Source: Halopseudomonas pelagia
GTDB lineage: Bacteria; Pseudomonadota; Gammaproteobacteria; Pseudomonadales; Pseudomonadaceae
DNA length: 64,000 nucleotides
NCBI RefSeq assembly: GCF_009497895.1
Contig: NZ_CP033116.1
Coordinates: 124,001-188,000 of the forward strand
Direction of reading: 5' to 3'
How positions within the stretch are numbered: the first letter of the stretch is position 1; every line of letters begins with the position of its first letter. The position numbers were made by a program, and so were the translations under genes. Shown piece after piece: positions 25,008 to 34,195 of this stretch. The notes under the pieces are model-generated. The model did not search any database and was not told the DNA's origin. It saw only the letters and a program-made list of their open reading frames with translations.

Positions 25008-26003
25008 ATGAGTAATGCTCCTGAATTCAACGCCAAGCAGCTGCGTACAGCACTCGGCACCTTTTCTACAGGTGTGACGATCATTACCACTCGCGGCGAG
25101 GATGGCTTGGACTATGGCCTTACTGCCAACAGCTTTAACTCAGTTTCCATGGATCCACCCTTGGTGTTATGGAGCCTGAGTCATAACGCTTTATCCGCAC
25201 CGGCTTTCATTTCATCCGATCACTTTGCGGTGCATGTGTTAGCGGCAGATCAAACCTCGCTATCAAACCGATTTGCCAAAAGCGGCAGTGATAAGTTCGC
25301 CGGCTTATCGCTTACACGGGGTAAGGGCGAGGTACCCCTGTTACAAGACTGCTCCGCCCGCTTCGAATGCCGGGCTGTCCATCAATATGAAGGTGGAGAC
25401 CACGTAATTTTGGTTGGGGAGGTGCTTTCATTTGAACATCGCGTCGCCGCACCTTTGGTTTTTCATAGTGGTGGATATCGGCAACTGCAACAACAGGCTG
25501 ACCACGCCGACTCAGCTTCCCAAAACGATTGGTTGGGATTTCTGTTTGGTCGCGCCTATTACCAGATTCAGCTGCTTATTAGGCAGCAATTGGTTCGTCA
25601 AGATTTACAGGACGAAGACTACGAGCTGCTAGCAATACTCAGTCTTGGTGATGGTAGGACTGCCGAGGAACTCTACCAACTACACGGCTTTATAGGTAAG
25701 CAATTGACTCCTGAGCATCTCGACGAATGGGTGACGAAAGGCTTTCTAGAATTTCGGCGAGAGCACGATGGGCTAGATCGCGCATATTTTACCCCGGAGG
25801 GCCAATGCTTGGCGAAGCAATGGCTCAACTCGGCGCGATCTGCTGAAATACAAGGGCTAGAGTGTCTTGACCTGACGGAGACGCTTGAGCTGAGACGCCT
25901 CATTGGTAAGGTAATTCAACACACTGGGGCTGACCTGCCCGCACATTGGCAGAAGGAAAGAATCTGGAAGGCAAATAATTTATGGCAGCAGGTCGTTAAT
26001 TGA
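25008..26003 (+). CDS. Flavin reductase with C-terminal MarR-like domain (HpaC/C1-HpaH type)
   Basis: A 331-residue two-domain protein. Residues 1 to ~165 are a flavin reductase-like domain ('LRTALGTFSTGVTIITT', 'GLTANSFNSVSMDPPLVLWS' and GDHVILVGEVLSFEH). Residues ~175-331 form a MarR-like winged-helix domain (starting 'FGRAYYQIQLLIRQQLVR', with 'YELLAILSLGDGRTAEEL' as the HTH core). This composition is known from the reductase component of p-hydroxyphenylacetate hydroxylase in Acinetobacter, where the MarR-like domain holds the reductase back until substrate binds. It follows the oxygenase by 46 bases and probably feeds it FMNH2 only when substrate is present. Confidence 0.88.
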   Translation: MSNAPEFNAKQLRTALGTFSTGVTIITTRGEDGLDYGLTANSFNSVSMDPPLVLWSLSHNALSAPAFISSDHFAVHVLAADQTSLSNRFAKSGSDKFAGLSLTRGKGEVPLLQDCSARFECRAVHQYEGGDHVILVGEVLSFEHRVAAPLVFHSGGYRQLQQQADHADSASQNDWLGFLFGRAYYQIQLLIRQQLVRQDLQDEDYELLAILSLGDGRTAEELYQLHGFIGKQLTPEHLDEWVTKGFLEFRREHDGLDRAYFTPEGQCLAKQWLNSARSAEIQGLECLDLTETLELRRLIGKVIQHTGADLPAHWQKERIWKANNLWQQVVN

Positions 26004-26092
26004 AGCCATAAAAATGGCTAAGCCCAAGGGACCGATGCACGGGTTATCTGCGCCCACGGTTAAACAACTTTTGCGACGCGGGCCTACATAAA

Positions 26093-27484
26093 ATGAGTAC
26101 CGATGCCAATCTGATCAATGCCAGCCAGCTCGCAGCAAAGGCCTTTTTGCCTAGTCGCAACCGGGCGGTTTACTCTCTCGGCGTTCTGCTGCTGGGCTAT
26201 ATCTTCTCGATTATGGATCGCCAGGTCCTCACCTTACTGATCGGTCCCATCCAGCAGTCATTGCAAATCAATGACAGCTGGATGGGTATATTGCATGGTT
26301 TTACCTTCGCTCTGTTCTATTCCATCGTAGGTCTGCCTATCGCGCGTTTGATTGATCGCGGCAACCGCCGTCTCATTATCAGCGTCGGTGTTGGCCTCTG
26401 GTGTATCGCTACCGCTGCAAGTGGTCTCGCTACTGAGTTTTGGCATTTGCTGCTGGCACGTGCCTGCGTCGCGGTGGGTGAAGCCGTGCTACTTCCCGGA
26501 GCAGTGTCTTTAATAAGCGAGTTTTTTACCGCAGAAAAACGTGGACGAGCATTAGGGGCATTTGGTACCGCCGGTCCTTTTGGTGCTGGCATTGGCTTGC
26601 TGACCACAGGCTTGGTGCTTGGCTATTTTACTGCCCATCCACTCACACTGCCCTTTATAGGACAGCTGGAGCCGTGGCAACTGACGCTAATGTGCATCGG
26701 CTTACCTGGGCTGGTGGTACTAGTGTTGATGCAGGGGGTTCCAGAGCCAAGGAAGGACAGACGATCTGTCGCCACACATGCCATGAGCCGTTCCGTACCC
26801 CTCCCTGAAGTGTTCACATATCTGAGATCAAATAAGCGCAGCTTCACGGGTATTGTTCTCGGCGCAGGTTGTTTCTACGCCGCGACGTATGGTGGAAGCT
26901 CCTGGCTGCCAACCTACTTTGTACGTGAGTATGGTTGGAGCTACGCACGGATCGGCACTTGGATGGGCCTTATCTTGTGTATCTGCTCGCCCATTGGGGT
27001 TATGGCAGCCAGCTGGCTTGGCGAGTACTGGCGTAATCGCGGCATAGTAAACGGTAACCTGAGGGTGGCCATACTCGTCTGTGGAGCTCTATTTATAGTC
27101 AGCCCGCCCCTGCTGTTATCGGCAAACGCAAGCATGGCATTGCCCTTCGTCGCATTGATAGCAACGCTATGGTTCTGTCTACTTGGGATAGGCCCAGCAC
27201 TAATCATTGAAATGTCACCTTTGCCTATGCGCGGACAATTCATCGCCCTCTTCACTGGTGCTCTCAACTTCATCGGCGCGGGCATAGGTCCGGTTAGCGT
27301 AGGGGTGTTGACGGACTATGTGCTGGGTGACCCGACAGATATCAAGTACGCCATTCTAATAGTCACACTCGTTTCAAGTGGGCTTGGCTGCGTTTTATTT
27401 ATCAGCGCGCGTAAAGGTTTTGCAGCCACCACTAAGCAAGCTCAGCGATGGCAAGCTCACAGTGCAACGACAGCAGAAAAATAA
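26093..27484 (+). CDS. MFS transporter (spinster-like)
   Basis: A 463-residue major facilitator with about twelve hydrophobic segments. The first loop carries 'MDRQVLTLLIGPIQQSLQ' and the inter-helix 2-3 motif GLPIARLIDRGNRR, a form typical of spinster-like organic-anion/aromatic carriers in catabolic operons. It is co-directional with the oxygenase and reductase and is the likely substrate importer. Confidence 0.88.
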   Translation: MSTDANLINASQLAAKAFLPSRNRAVYSLGVLLLGYIFSIMDRQVLTLLIGPIQQSLQINDSWMGILHGFTFALFYSIVGLPIARLIDRGNRRLIISVGVGLWCIATAASGLATEFWHLLLARACVAVGEAVLLPGAVSLISEFFTAEKRGRALGAFGTAGPFGAGIGLLTTGLVLGYFTAHPLTLPFIGQLEPWQLTLMCIGLPGLVVLVLMQGVPEPRKDRRSVATHAMSRSVPLPEVFTYLRSNKRSFTGIVLGAGCFYAATYGGSSWLPTYFVREYGWSYARIGTWMGLILCICSPIGVMAASWLGEYWRNRGIVNGNLRVAILVCGALFIVSPPLLLSANASMALPFVALIATLWFCLLGIGPALIIEMSPLPMRGQFIALFTGALNFIGAGIGPVSVGVLTDYVLGDPTDIKYAILIVTLVSSGLGCVLFISARKGFAATTKQAQRWQAHSATTAEK

Positions 27485-27609
27485 CTTAACGCAGTTGGTT
27501 GTGAAGCCAGTTCAATTCTTCTCGCCACTATGCAGCTAATGGCATACACAGCTACGCCTGTTCGGAGCCCTCAATGCGAAACATGCGAGGCATGCTCAGA
27601 GATGGGTAA

Positions 27610-28650
27610 ATGACTAAATATACACAGCACGCCTTTTCCGATTACTTTCGCACATTGTTGAGCCAGGCCCGTGGGCTGCTGCCAGGAATACTCATCAGCC
27701 TAGTCATAGCTCTGGCCTCTTCTTTTATTGCCGAGCACTATGGTGGGCCAGCACTGCTGTTTGCGCTGATGTTCGGTATGTCCTGTCATTTTCTCATCGA
27801 CGACGGACGTTGCGTGCCAGGTATAGAATTCGCATCCAAAACAATATTACGCCTAGGCGTTGCGCTGCTGGGCGCGCGTATCACCGTTGGCCAAATTGGT
27901 GGGTTGGGCTCTAGCGTGATGCTGGGTGCGATACTAGCAGTGGCGGCAACTATAGGCTTCGGTTGGCTAGCTGCTCGTTTATTAGGGCTGAGATCAGACT
28001 TTGGAGTGCTAACGGGTGGAGCAGTGGCTATCTGCGGAGCGTCGGCAGCGCTGGCTATTTCGGCCATATTGCCCAAGCATGAAAACAGTGAGCGAGACAC
28101 GTTGTTGACGGTGGTCGGAGTAACCGGGCTTTCGACTTTGGCGATGATTCTGTATCCCATCTTAACTGCCTTCCTGGGGCTTAAAGAAGAACAGACGGGA
28201 GTATTTTTGGGTGGAACCATTCACGATGTTGCACAAGTAGTAGGTGCAGGTTATATGATCTCGCCGTTGACGGGTGATACAGCGACGCTCGTCAAACTAA
28301 TGCGCGTAGCTTTGCTGGTACCTTCTGTAATGATTATTGGATGGCTCTTTTACCGCCGTCAATCAAAACAAAAAGTGCTCGGAAAAAACCGCGCTCAGTT
28401 GCTGCCGGGGTTCTTGATTGCTTTTGCGGTACTGGTAGTGATCAACAGCGTGGGTGTGATCCCCTCTTTGTTAACGGATACCATGGGTGAGATATCGCGT
28501 GGCTGCCTGATGCTGGCTATTTCGGCATTAGGGGTGAAGACATCACTAAAAGAGCTGGCGATAGTTGGGTGGCGGCCAATTCTATTGCTATGCGCCGAAA
28601 CGGTTTTCTTAGCTATACTGGTTTTGTGCTTACTACTTTTAGCGGTTTAA
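27610..28650 (+). CDS. YeiH/UPF0324-family putative sulfite/sulfate exporter
   Basis: A 346-residue polytopic membrane protein with ten or so hydrophobic segments and YeiH-family landmarks: 'GIEFASKTILRLGVALLGAR', 'GGAVAICGASAALAISAILP' and 'GGTIHDVAQVVGAGYM'. Members are annotated as putative sulfate exporters and are often coupled with sulfonate degradation, where sulfite release must be relieved. Its place at the end of an SsuD-like operon supports that role here by inference. Confidence 0.88.
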   Translation: MTKYTQHAFSDYFRTLLSQARGLLPGILISLVIALASSFIAEHYGGPALLFALMFGMSCHFLIDDGRCVPGIEFASKTILRLGVALLGARITVGQIGGLGSSVMLGAILAVAATIGFGWLAARLLGLRSDFGVLTGGAVAICGASAALAISAILPKHENSERDTLLTVVGVTGLSTLAMILYPILTAFLGLKEEQTGVFLGGTIHDVAQVVGAGYMISPLTGDTATLVKLMRVALLVPSVMIIGWLFYRRQSKQKVLGKNRAQLLPGFLIAFAVLVVINSVGVIPSLLTDTMGEISRGCLMLAISALGVKTSLKELAIVGWRPILLLCAETVFLAILVLCLLLLAV

Positions 28651-28737
28651 TTATTGTGGATCTTCAGTTAATGCTACACACCTGATTCACACTGAGTATT
28701 ATGGAGGCGGTCTAGTTTAACTCTGGCCGGTGTGCTG

Positions 28738-28757
28738 TTGGTCCCTGAGACCGCCCT
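28738..28757 (+). repeat. Direct repeat, copy 1 (left of antitoxin gene)
   Basis: Twenty bases, TTGGTCCCTGAGACCGCCCT, identical to 29461-29480. It contains a small palindrome (GGTC-CCTGA-GACC). The two copies flank the 28923-29384 antitoxin gene. Confidence 0.7.
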
Positions 28758-28922
28758 TCAGTGAAATCTGCTGGGCTGATGTAGACGCCGAACAATCGGT
28801 CTATAGCGGCCGGTCAACATTTCTATAGAATCAAGGGCGAATAAATCTTATGTGGAGCTTAGACGGAAATAGCATCCGCTATGTGACTTTTCTGCCTGGT
28901 TGGCTCTAGCAACTGAGGTATG

Positions 28923-29384
28923 TCATGCCGCATGTCCCCACTCGATTGAGCGAAGGGTGCGCCGAACTTGCCTCGCACCTAGCTCCGTGTCGCAGAAGGT
29001 GAAGGGATTCGCTCCGCCCAACGCATCATTAGGAGTTAACAGCCAATGCGCAGCCCGTTCCTCGCTCTCAAATAAGTCACGCGCCAATAGGGCTATCTGC
29101 AACAATCGAACGACGCGTTCTGAAGCCACAGCATCCAGCCGTTTGCCGTTCTTTAGTATCCGATTGACCGTCGATATAGACACGCTCAGTGCGCGGCACA
29201 AGACTTGGCGATTGACGTTGAGAGCCGCCGCGGCCATACGGATCGTCGCCGAAGGCAGCCCTGTCCGTATGATTGCTATGTGCTCGGCTTCTCTTAGTTT
29301 CGCCAAGCTTTCTGCAGCCTGCCAAAAGCCGACTTTCAATTGATTGGCAGGAACCCTATTGAGAGACTCCGAGATATCAATCAT
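28923..29384 (-). CDS. Xre/MbcA/ParS-type antitoxin (DUF2384), orphan
   Basis: A 153-residue protein. The middle part is an HTH ('ALNVNRQVLCRALSVSISTV'), followed by 'ERVVRLLQIALLARDLFESE' and a C-terminal toxin-binding domain with LTPNDALGGANPF and 'ELGARQVRRTLRSIEWG'. This is the Xre/MbcA/ParS antitoxin arrangement. A GTG at 29393 is an alternative start. No RES-type toxin is found up- or downstream; a 20-base direct repeat brackets the gene. Confidence 0.75.
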   Translation of the reverse strand: MIDISESLNRVPANQLKVGFWQAAESLAKLREAEHIAIIRTGLPSATIRMAAAALNVNRQVLCRALSVSISTVNRILKNGKRLDAVASERVVRLLQIALLARDLFESEERAAHWLLTPNDALGGANPFTFCDTELGARQVRRTLRSIEWGHAA

Positions 29385-29460
29385 TGACAACACCCACTCA
29401 GGTTATTGATACAAACAAGATAGGCGATTTTCTGGCAGCACTCTATCTCATGTGTTGCAC

Positions 29461-29480
29461 TTGGTCCCTGAGACCGCCCT
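29461..29480 (+). repeat. Direct repeat, copy 2 (between antitoxin and mks operon)
   Basis: Second exact copy of TTGGTCCCTGAGACCGCCCT, 703 bases after the first copy. It lies upstream of mksF. A weaker resemblance (GAGACCGCC core) occurs near 35204, after the mks operon. Confidence 0.7.
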
Positions 29481-29566
29481 GCAGAATCCCATGCAATTAG
29501 TGCACAATGCAGCTATGGATAACACTCGCAGAAATCACAACGCCACACATGGAAGGCAAGGCTAAG

Positions 29567-30829
29567 GTGACCACTACTCCACGCTCATTGGTCCATTCAC
29601 TTTATACACACTGGGACGCCGTGGAGATCCTGATGCGGCTATCACGCGAATTTGCCGTGCTGACCAGCGATCAGGTATTGAACAGCATCGCCAGGGTGTC
29701 TGCACAAGCTGATGTTGAAGCGCAGGGTGCTGTGCTGCGTGCGCTCGTCAACGCCAATATTTTGCAAACTCTACCGCGCAGTAGTGATCTTCAGCTAAAC
29801 GCCTATGTGTTGGAGTTCGTGCGGGGCCTCACCCGCGAGCACGAACTCGGTCTGGCTGCTGTGCTGCAGGCACGAGTCATCGCCATCCGCGAGGCCACCG
29901 AGGTACTCAACGAAGGGATGGCGGAAGCAGACATGGACCGCGTGCGCTCCGCCGCCAACAAGCTCGCTGAACTCTTTCGCCAGATCAGCCTGCAGCTTGA
30001 TCAGGACCGACACGCACTGCTTGAGCTGGCCGAAAACGCCAAAAGCGCCGATAGTAGTATGCCGATCAGCCAGCGCTACCGCCGTGTACTGGAAGCCTAT
30101 GATCAGTATGTGGAACCAATGAACCAGATGATGGACACCGGCCCGCAGGGCACCTTCTATCATTACCTGGAGGACGCGGAGCACGCCCTCGATTTGGGGC
30201 TGGAAAGGCTCTCGGTACAAGGCGTGCTTTATTCGCATCGCCTGCAATTGCGTCAGGTAGCACATCAAGCCAAAGAGCTGCGGCGCTTTGGTCGACTGGT
30301 CGCACAACAGTGTGCCGACACTCTGCTGCCCTTGCGCGAAGAGCTACGTCAACACAATGTGCTGAGTAGCGCGATCAGTCTGCTGCTGGGCCAGGTTCGC
30401 AAGCGTGGGCTGCGGCGTGCTCTGTCTCGCTATACCGACAATACGGCACTCCCCGTCTGGCGCAACGAGCGCGGCTTTAAGCTGCAGCTAGGCGACGAAG
30501 TGCGCATGGTCATGGCTGCCGCACGAGCCTACCAACCGCAGGCCGTGGTTTTTCCACAGGACGAGCCCAGTGAGGCCATGCAGTTGCTGGAGCACGTCGA
30601 AGAAGCTGCTATTCGTGCACACCTGGCCCGAAGCCTGCCGGTGGAAGACCTGCTCGACTGGCTGAACAGCCATTACGCTGACCTACAGGATGCCACCCTG
30701 CTGCGTCTGTTCCATGACCTGCAACACGAACCAGACTGGCAGTTCGAGCCGGCAGCGCACCCCGTAAAAACCCGTCTACAGACAATCCGTGTGTTGCACC
30801 ACCCCCACCGTGTGAGTACGCCAGAATGA
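29567..30829 (+). CDS. mksF: MksF, kleisin-like subunit of the Mks/Wadjet condensin (JetA)
   Basis: About 420 residues. The true start is uncertain: the GTG at 29567 has an AAGG box at good spacing, an ATG lies at 29549, and an upstream frame reaches 29507. The N-terminus reads as a winged helix ('PRSLVHSLYTHWDAVEILMR'), and long helices fill the rest, as in MukF/MksF kleisins. It bridges the two SMC heads and recruits MksE. It is first of four tightly coupled genes, overlapping mksE by four bases. Confidence 0.85.
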   Translation: MTTTPRSLVHSLYTHWDAVEILMRLSREFAVLTSDQVLNSIARVSAQADVEAQGAVLRALVNANILQTLPRSSDLQLNAYVLEFVRGLTREHELGLAAVLQARVIAIREATEVLNEGMAEADMDRVRSAANKLAELFRQISLQLDQDRHALLELAENAKSADSSMPISQRYRRVLEAYDQYVEPMNQMMDTGPQGTFYHYLEDAEHALDLGLERLSVQGVLYSHRLQLRQVAHQAKELRRFGRLVAQQCADTLLPLREELRQHNVLSSAISLLLGQVRKRGLRRALSRYTDNTALPVWRNERGFKLQLGDEVRMVMAAARAYQPQAVVFPQDEPSEAMQLLEHVEEAAIRAHLARSLPVEDLLDWLNSHYADLQDATLLRLFHDLQHEPDWQFEPAAHPVKTRLQTIRVLHHPHRVSTPE

Positions 30830-31440
30830 CAATTTCTCACCCTTTGACAGGCACACTGTCGCAGATGCCGGCATTGGCGGAGCTATTTCGATTGTTTCTT
30901 TCCGGCAAGCACCTGAACCGGCTGGCAGAGCCTGCGCTGTGGGCTGAACTGGAACAACAAGAAGACAGCTATACCGCCTTGTTTGTCGCGCTGGGGTTTG
31001 ACCTGCGTTTGGATGCCAGAGGTTTTGCCTGGTTCCACAGCGGAGAAGCCAACAGCAACATAGGCAAAGCCAGCCGCCAGCTGGCCTTGCTTTTCATGGT
31101 GATCTTCGACGCCCAGTCCAATGCAGGCAAAGCCCTGCAACGCTTTACTGACTGGCTGATCGACAGCGACTGGCTGAGCGAAGTCTACAAGCAACAGCAA
31201 GAGCTGCTGGACGCTGAGGGCCTGCACCCTGATGCTCTTCAAGATCATTTGGTTCGCGCCTGCAACCTGGGCTTCGCCGTGGCCGAGCCAAACGGCTGGC
31301 GACTGCTGCCTGCGGTGTGCCGCTACCTTGACCACTTCGAAGGCCTGGCACTGACCGCCAAGGACGACAGCGATGAGGCAAGCCCGGTTGCTGACGAGGA
31401 TACTGCCCTTGAGATAACGGACGACGGGGAGAAGGACTGA
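30826..31440 (+). CDS. mksE: MksE, kite-like subunit of the Mks/Wadjet condensin (JetB)
   Basis: A 204-residue acidic protein. Its sequence ('LAELFRLFLSGKHLNRLAEP', then 'DSYTALFVALGFDLRLDARG' and 'NSNIGKASRQLALLFMVIFD') follows the MksE/JetB pattern of tandem winged helices that bind the kleisin. The C-terminus is a short acidic tail. It overlaps mksF by four bases and mksB by one (TGATG), so production of subunits is coupled. Confidence 0.87.
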   Translation: MTISHPLTGTLSQMPALAELFRLFLSGKHLNRLAEPALWAELEQQEDSYTALFVALGFDLRLDARGFAWFHSGEANSNIGKASRQLALLFMVIFDAQSNAGKALQRFTDWLIDSDWLSEVYKQQQELLDAEGLHPDALQDHLVRACNLGFAVAEPNGWRLLPAVCRYLDHFEGLALTAKDDSDEASPVADEDTALEITDDGEKD

Positions 31441-34193
31441 TGCAGTACGGCTTCCAACGCCTTGTCTTGCTGGGTAGTGCCGGGTACTCGCGCGCCGAGT
31501 TGCCACTGGATGGCGCTGTCTCACTGGTCGCCCCCAACAACACCGGCAAGACCAGCCTGATCAATGCCCTGCAGTTCTTGCTGATTATCGACCGGCGCCG
31601 CATGGACTTTGGTGCGCACGATGTGGAGAAGAGCCGGCGTTTCTATTTCCCCAACAACAGCGCCTATGTGCTCCTGGAAGTCACCCTGCCGGAGTCCGGA
31701 ACAGTGGTACTCGGCTGCGTAGGCAAAGGGGTCAGCTTCGACTACGAATACTTTGCCTATGCCGGCCCGCTCAAGACCGAACAGTTCTGTCTGCCGGATG
31801 GCACACTGGTTGCGCAGCCTCAACTAGCCAGCCATCTGGGCAGCCACGGACGCAGGGTATTCAGCTACAGCGGAAGCGAATTCGCCGACATGGTGTACGG
31901 GGGACGCAGCCGCAAACTCACTAGCCAACAGGACTTTTGCGTGTTCAGACTCGAGCACGCAAACGACGCCAGCGTTTTTCAGCGCGTGCTCACCCGTACA
32001 CTAAGGCTGGACAAATTGCGCTCCAGCGAAGTGAAGGACTACCTCCTGCAGATATTCCGCCGTGACTTGCCAGATGCCAGCATAGATTTCAAGGCTGAGT
32101 GGGACAAGGCGTTCGCCGACCTCAACGCCGAGCGCAGCCAGTACCAAGCCGCCGTGCGCCAGCAACCCTCCTTGAGCGAACTGGAACGGCGACAGGATGC
32201 CCGACAGATACTGCGCGGCAAGTTGCTGTGCTGGCGTCCGCTGATTGATGCGGCGCTGGGGCAGTGGCAGCAGCATTATGAGACCCGCCGACACACACTG
32301 CAGCATGAGCTGGTGCATTGCGATGAAGCGCTACAGCAGTTGCGCGAGCAAGACATTCAGTCGGCAGTAGAGCAGACCCAGTGCAAACAGGAACAGGCAC
32401 AGCTGCGGCAGCAATGCGAACAATTGCACGAACTGCAGCAACGCTTTGCCCTGATTCCCGAGCGCAGCACGCTTGAGTCGCGCCGCCGCAAACTCCAGGA
32501 ACAGCGCGATGCGCTAATGGGACGTATCAGTCAGGTACAGAAACGCTCACCAGTAGCCATTGAGCGAGAGTTGGCTCGACTGGATACGGAGCTGGCCCAA
32601 CTGGTCCAGGAGATACGTACCCAGGGACAGAATCTGTATCAGCAACTGGCCAGCCTGATCCCGGCAGAACAACTTGATGGACTTACCAGGCTACTGGCCA
32701 AACCGGTGCTGACCCTAGGCGCAGTGGATTACCAGCTCGATAGCCATGCACTGGCAGTGGCGCTGGCAGGCACTGATACCGGGCAGCTCAACTTATCCGG
32801 CCTGCGCCTGCGGCTGGAAGCCCTGCCAACACAGTATCAACAACGCACCTTGGAAGAACTTGACGAGCTACAACAGGACTTACAGCAGCAACAGGCTCTG
32901 CTTCGAGAGCAACTGACGACTGTCCGGGAACTGGAAAGTGTAAAACAGCAATGCCATGCACTGGACCGAGAACTGGCAGAGCTGGATAGTGAACTACGCG
33001 ATTACACACACATGCAGGACTTGCAACACAGCAAAGCCGCGCGCCAGGATCGGCTTGAATCCCTGACGCACAGGCTCGTCGAACTCTCTGCCAGCCTGGC
33101 GCAGTCGGCAGACAGGCACCGGGCGCTGGATCAGCAGCGTCAACAGCGAAAGCAGGATCTAGATGTCTTGCAGCAACAGCACCGGCAGATCGAACAGCGC
33201 CGCAACCAACGCATTGATCACGAAGGTTCCTTTATCTGGCTGGCCGACCTACCGCACCAGCCGTGGTTGGCACAACCCGAGTTCCCGCTGGAACAGCTGG
33301 CTGAGCGCCTGAAGACCTATCTGGAGGACTGCCGCCAGTTGCTGGATCTCGATGGACAAATTCGCCAACTGCTGGGTGAAATCCATACCGGCGGACTGAC
33401 CAAATATCAATTTGTTGGCGATCAGGAGAGTGAAATCGCCCGCCTGATTGAATTTGCCCATCACTTGCCGCAAGAAGCCGAAGCCTTGGAAAAGAAAGTG
33501 CGTTCGGCGGTAGTAAACGTGGCTGCCTGCCTGCGCGAGCTGCGCGACGGGCTGCTTGCCTTCAAGAGGCGCATGCGCGAGTTCAACCGCAAGATCAGCG
33601 GGCGCCAACTGTCCGATCTGGCGGTGTTTAAGATCGAACCGGAAGACGAAACCACCCTGGTCGAAGCCATCGAGTTACTGATCAATACCGCGGCCACCGT
33701 GAACAATGGAGATACCTTCGAGCTGTTCAACCAGCAGAGTGTGCTCGACGATGACCAGCTAAACCGTGCCAAGGCCCTGCTGATCGAGGAGGGCAACGCA
33801 CGTCACGGCTTGCGGGTGGCTGATCTGTTCCGCCTGCGTTTCTGGGTCGGCAAGGCGGATCGTGAGCCTGAAGGCTTTGATGACCTCGACAGTGCCGCCT
33901 CCAACGGCACCGTGCTGATGGCCAAGCTGGTGACCGGTCTGGCAATGCTGCACCTGATGCAAGATCAGCGCCGGCCCATTCAAGGCATCTGTTACCTGGA
34001 CGAGGCGCTGGCTCTGGATGCCCGCAACCAGCGCAGCCTGATCGACACGGCTGCGGAGTTCGGTTTTTCGTTGATCTTTGCCTCCCCCGCGCCGCTGACC
34101 ACAGTGCGCTATTGCGTCCCGATCCACCAGCGTAATGGAAGCAACCAGATCAGCCGCTTCAGTTGGCAGATCATCGAACCAGTGGAAGCCTGA
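31440..34193 (+). CDS. mksB: MksB, SMC-like ATPase of the Mks/Wadjet condensin (JetC)
   Basis: A 917-residue SMC-like protein. The N-terminal head has the P-loop APNNTGKTSL (about residues 31-40), with a Q-loop region after it. A long central part (about 270-740) is heptad-rich coiled coil dense in Gln, Leu and Arg, with a hinge-like break near 420-470. The C-terminal head has Walker B GICYLDEALALD. The length fits MksB rather than the longer MukB. It should load on and extrude DNA loops. The operon with a Toprim subunit makes a plasmid-restriction role likely. Confidence 0.9.
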   Translation: MQYGFQRLVLLGSAGYSRAELPLDGAVSLVAPNNTGKTSLINALQFLLIIDRRRMDFGAHDVEKSRRFYFPNNSAYVLLEVTLPESGTVVLGCVGKGVSFDYEYFAYAGPLKTEQFCLPDGTLVAQPQLASHLGSHGRRVFSYSGSEFADMVYGGRSRKLTSQQDFCVFRLEHANDASVFQRVLTRTLRLDKLRSSEVKDYLLQIFRRDLPDASIDFKAEWDKAFADLNAERSQYQAAVRQQPSLSELERRQDARQILRGKLLCWRPLIDAALGQWQQHYETRRHTLQHELVHCDEALQQLREQDIQSAVEQTQCKQEQAQLRQQCEQLHELQQRFALIPERSTLESRRRKLQEQRDALMGRISQVQKRSPVAIERELARLDTELAQLVQEIRTQGQNLYQQLASLIPAEQLDGLTRLLAKPVLTLGAVDYQLDSHALAVALAGTDTGQLNLSGLRLRLEALPTQYQQRTLEELDELQQDLQQQQALLREQLTTVRELESVKQQCHALDRELAELDSELRDYTHMQDLQHSKAARQDRLESLTHRLVELSASLAQSADRHRALDQQRQQRKQDLDVLQQQHRQIEQRRNQRIDHEGSFIWLADLPHQPWLAQPEFPLEQLAERLKTYLEDCRQLLDLDGQIRQLLGEIHTGGLTKYQFVGDQESEIARLIEFAHHLPQEAEALEKKVRSAVVNVAACLRELRDGLLAFKRRMREFNRKISGRQLSDLAVFKIEPEDETTLVEAIELLINTAATVNNGDTFELFNQQSVLDDDQLNRAKALLIEEGNARHGLRVADLFRLRFWVGKADREPEGFDDLDSAASNGTVLMAKLVTGLAMLHLMQDQRRPIQGICYLDEALALDARNQRSLIDTAAEFGFSLIFASPAPLTTVRYCVPIHQRNGSNQISRFSWQIIEPVEA

Positions 34194-34195
34194 GC

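Noticed and set aside
28706..28755. Long-loop hairpin GGCGGTCT/AGACCGCC after the YeiH gene as terminator
   Set aside because: Eight-base arms with a loop of about 35 bases and no T-run make a poor terminator; it overlaps the direct repeat, which explains one arm.
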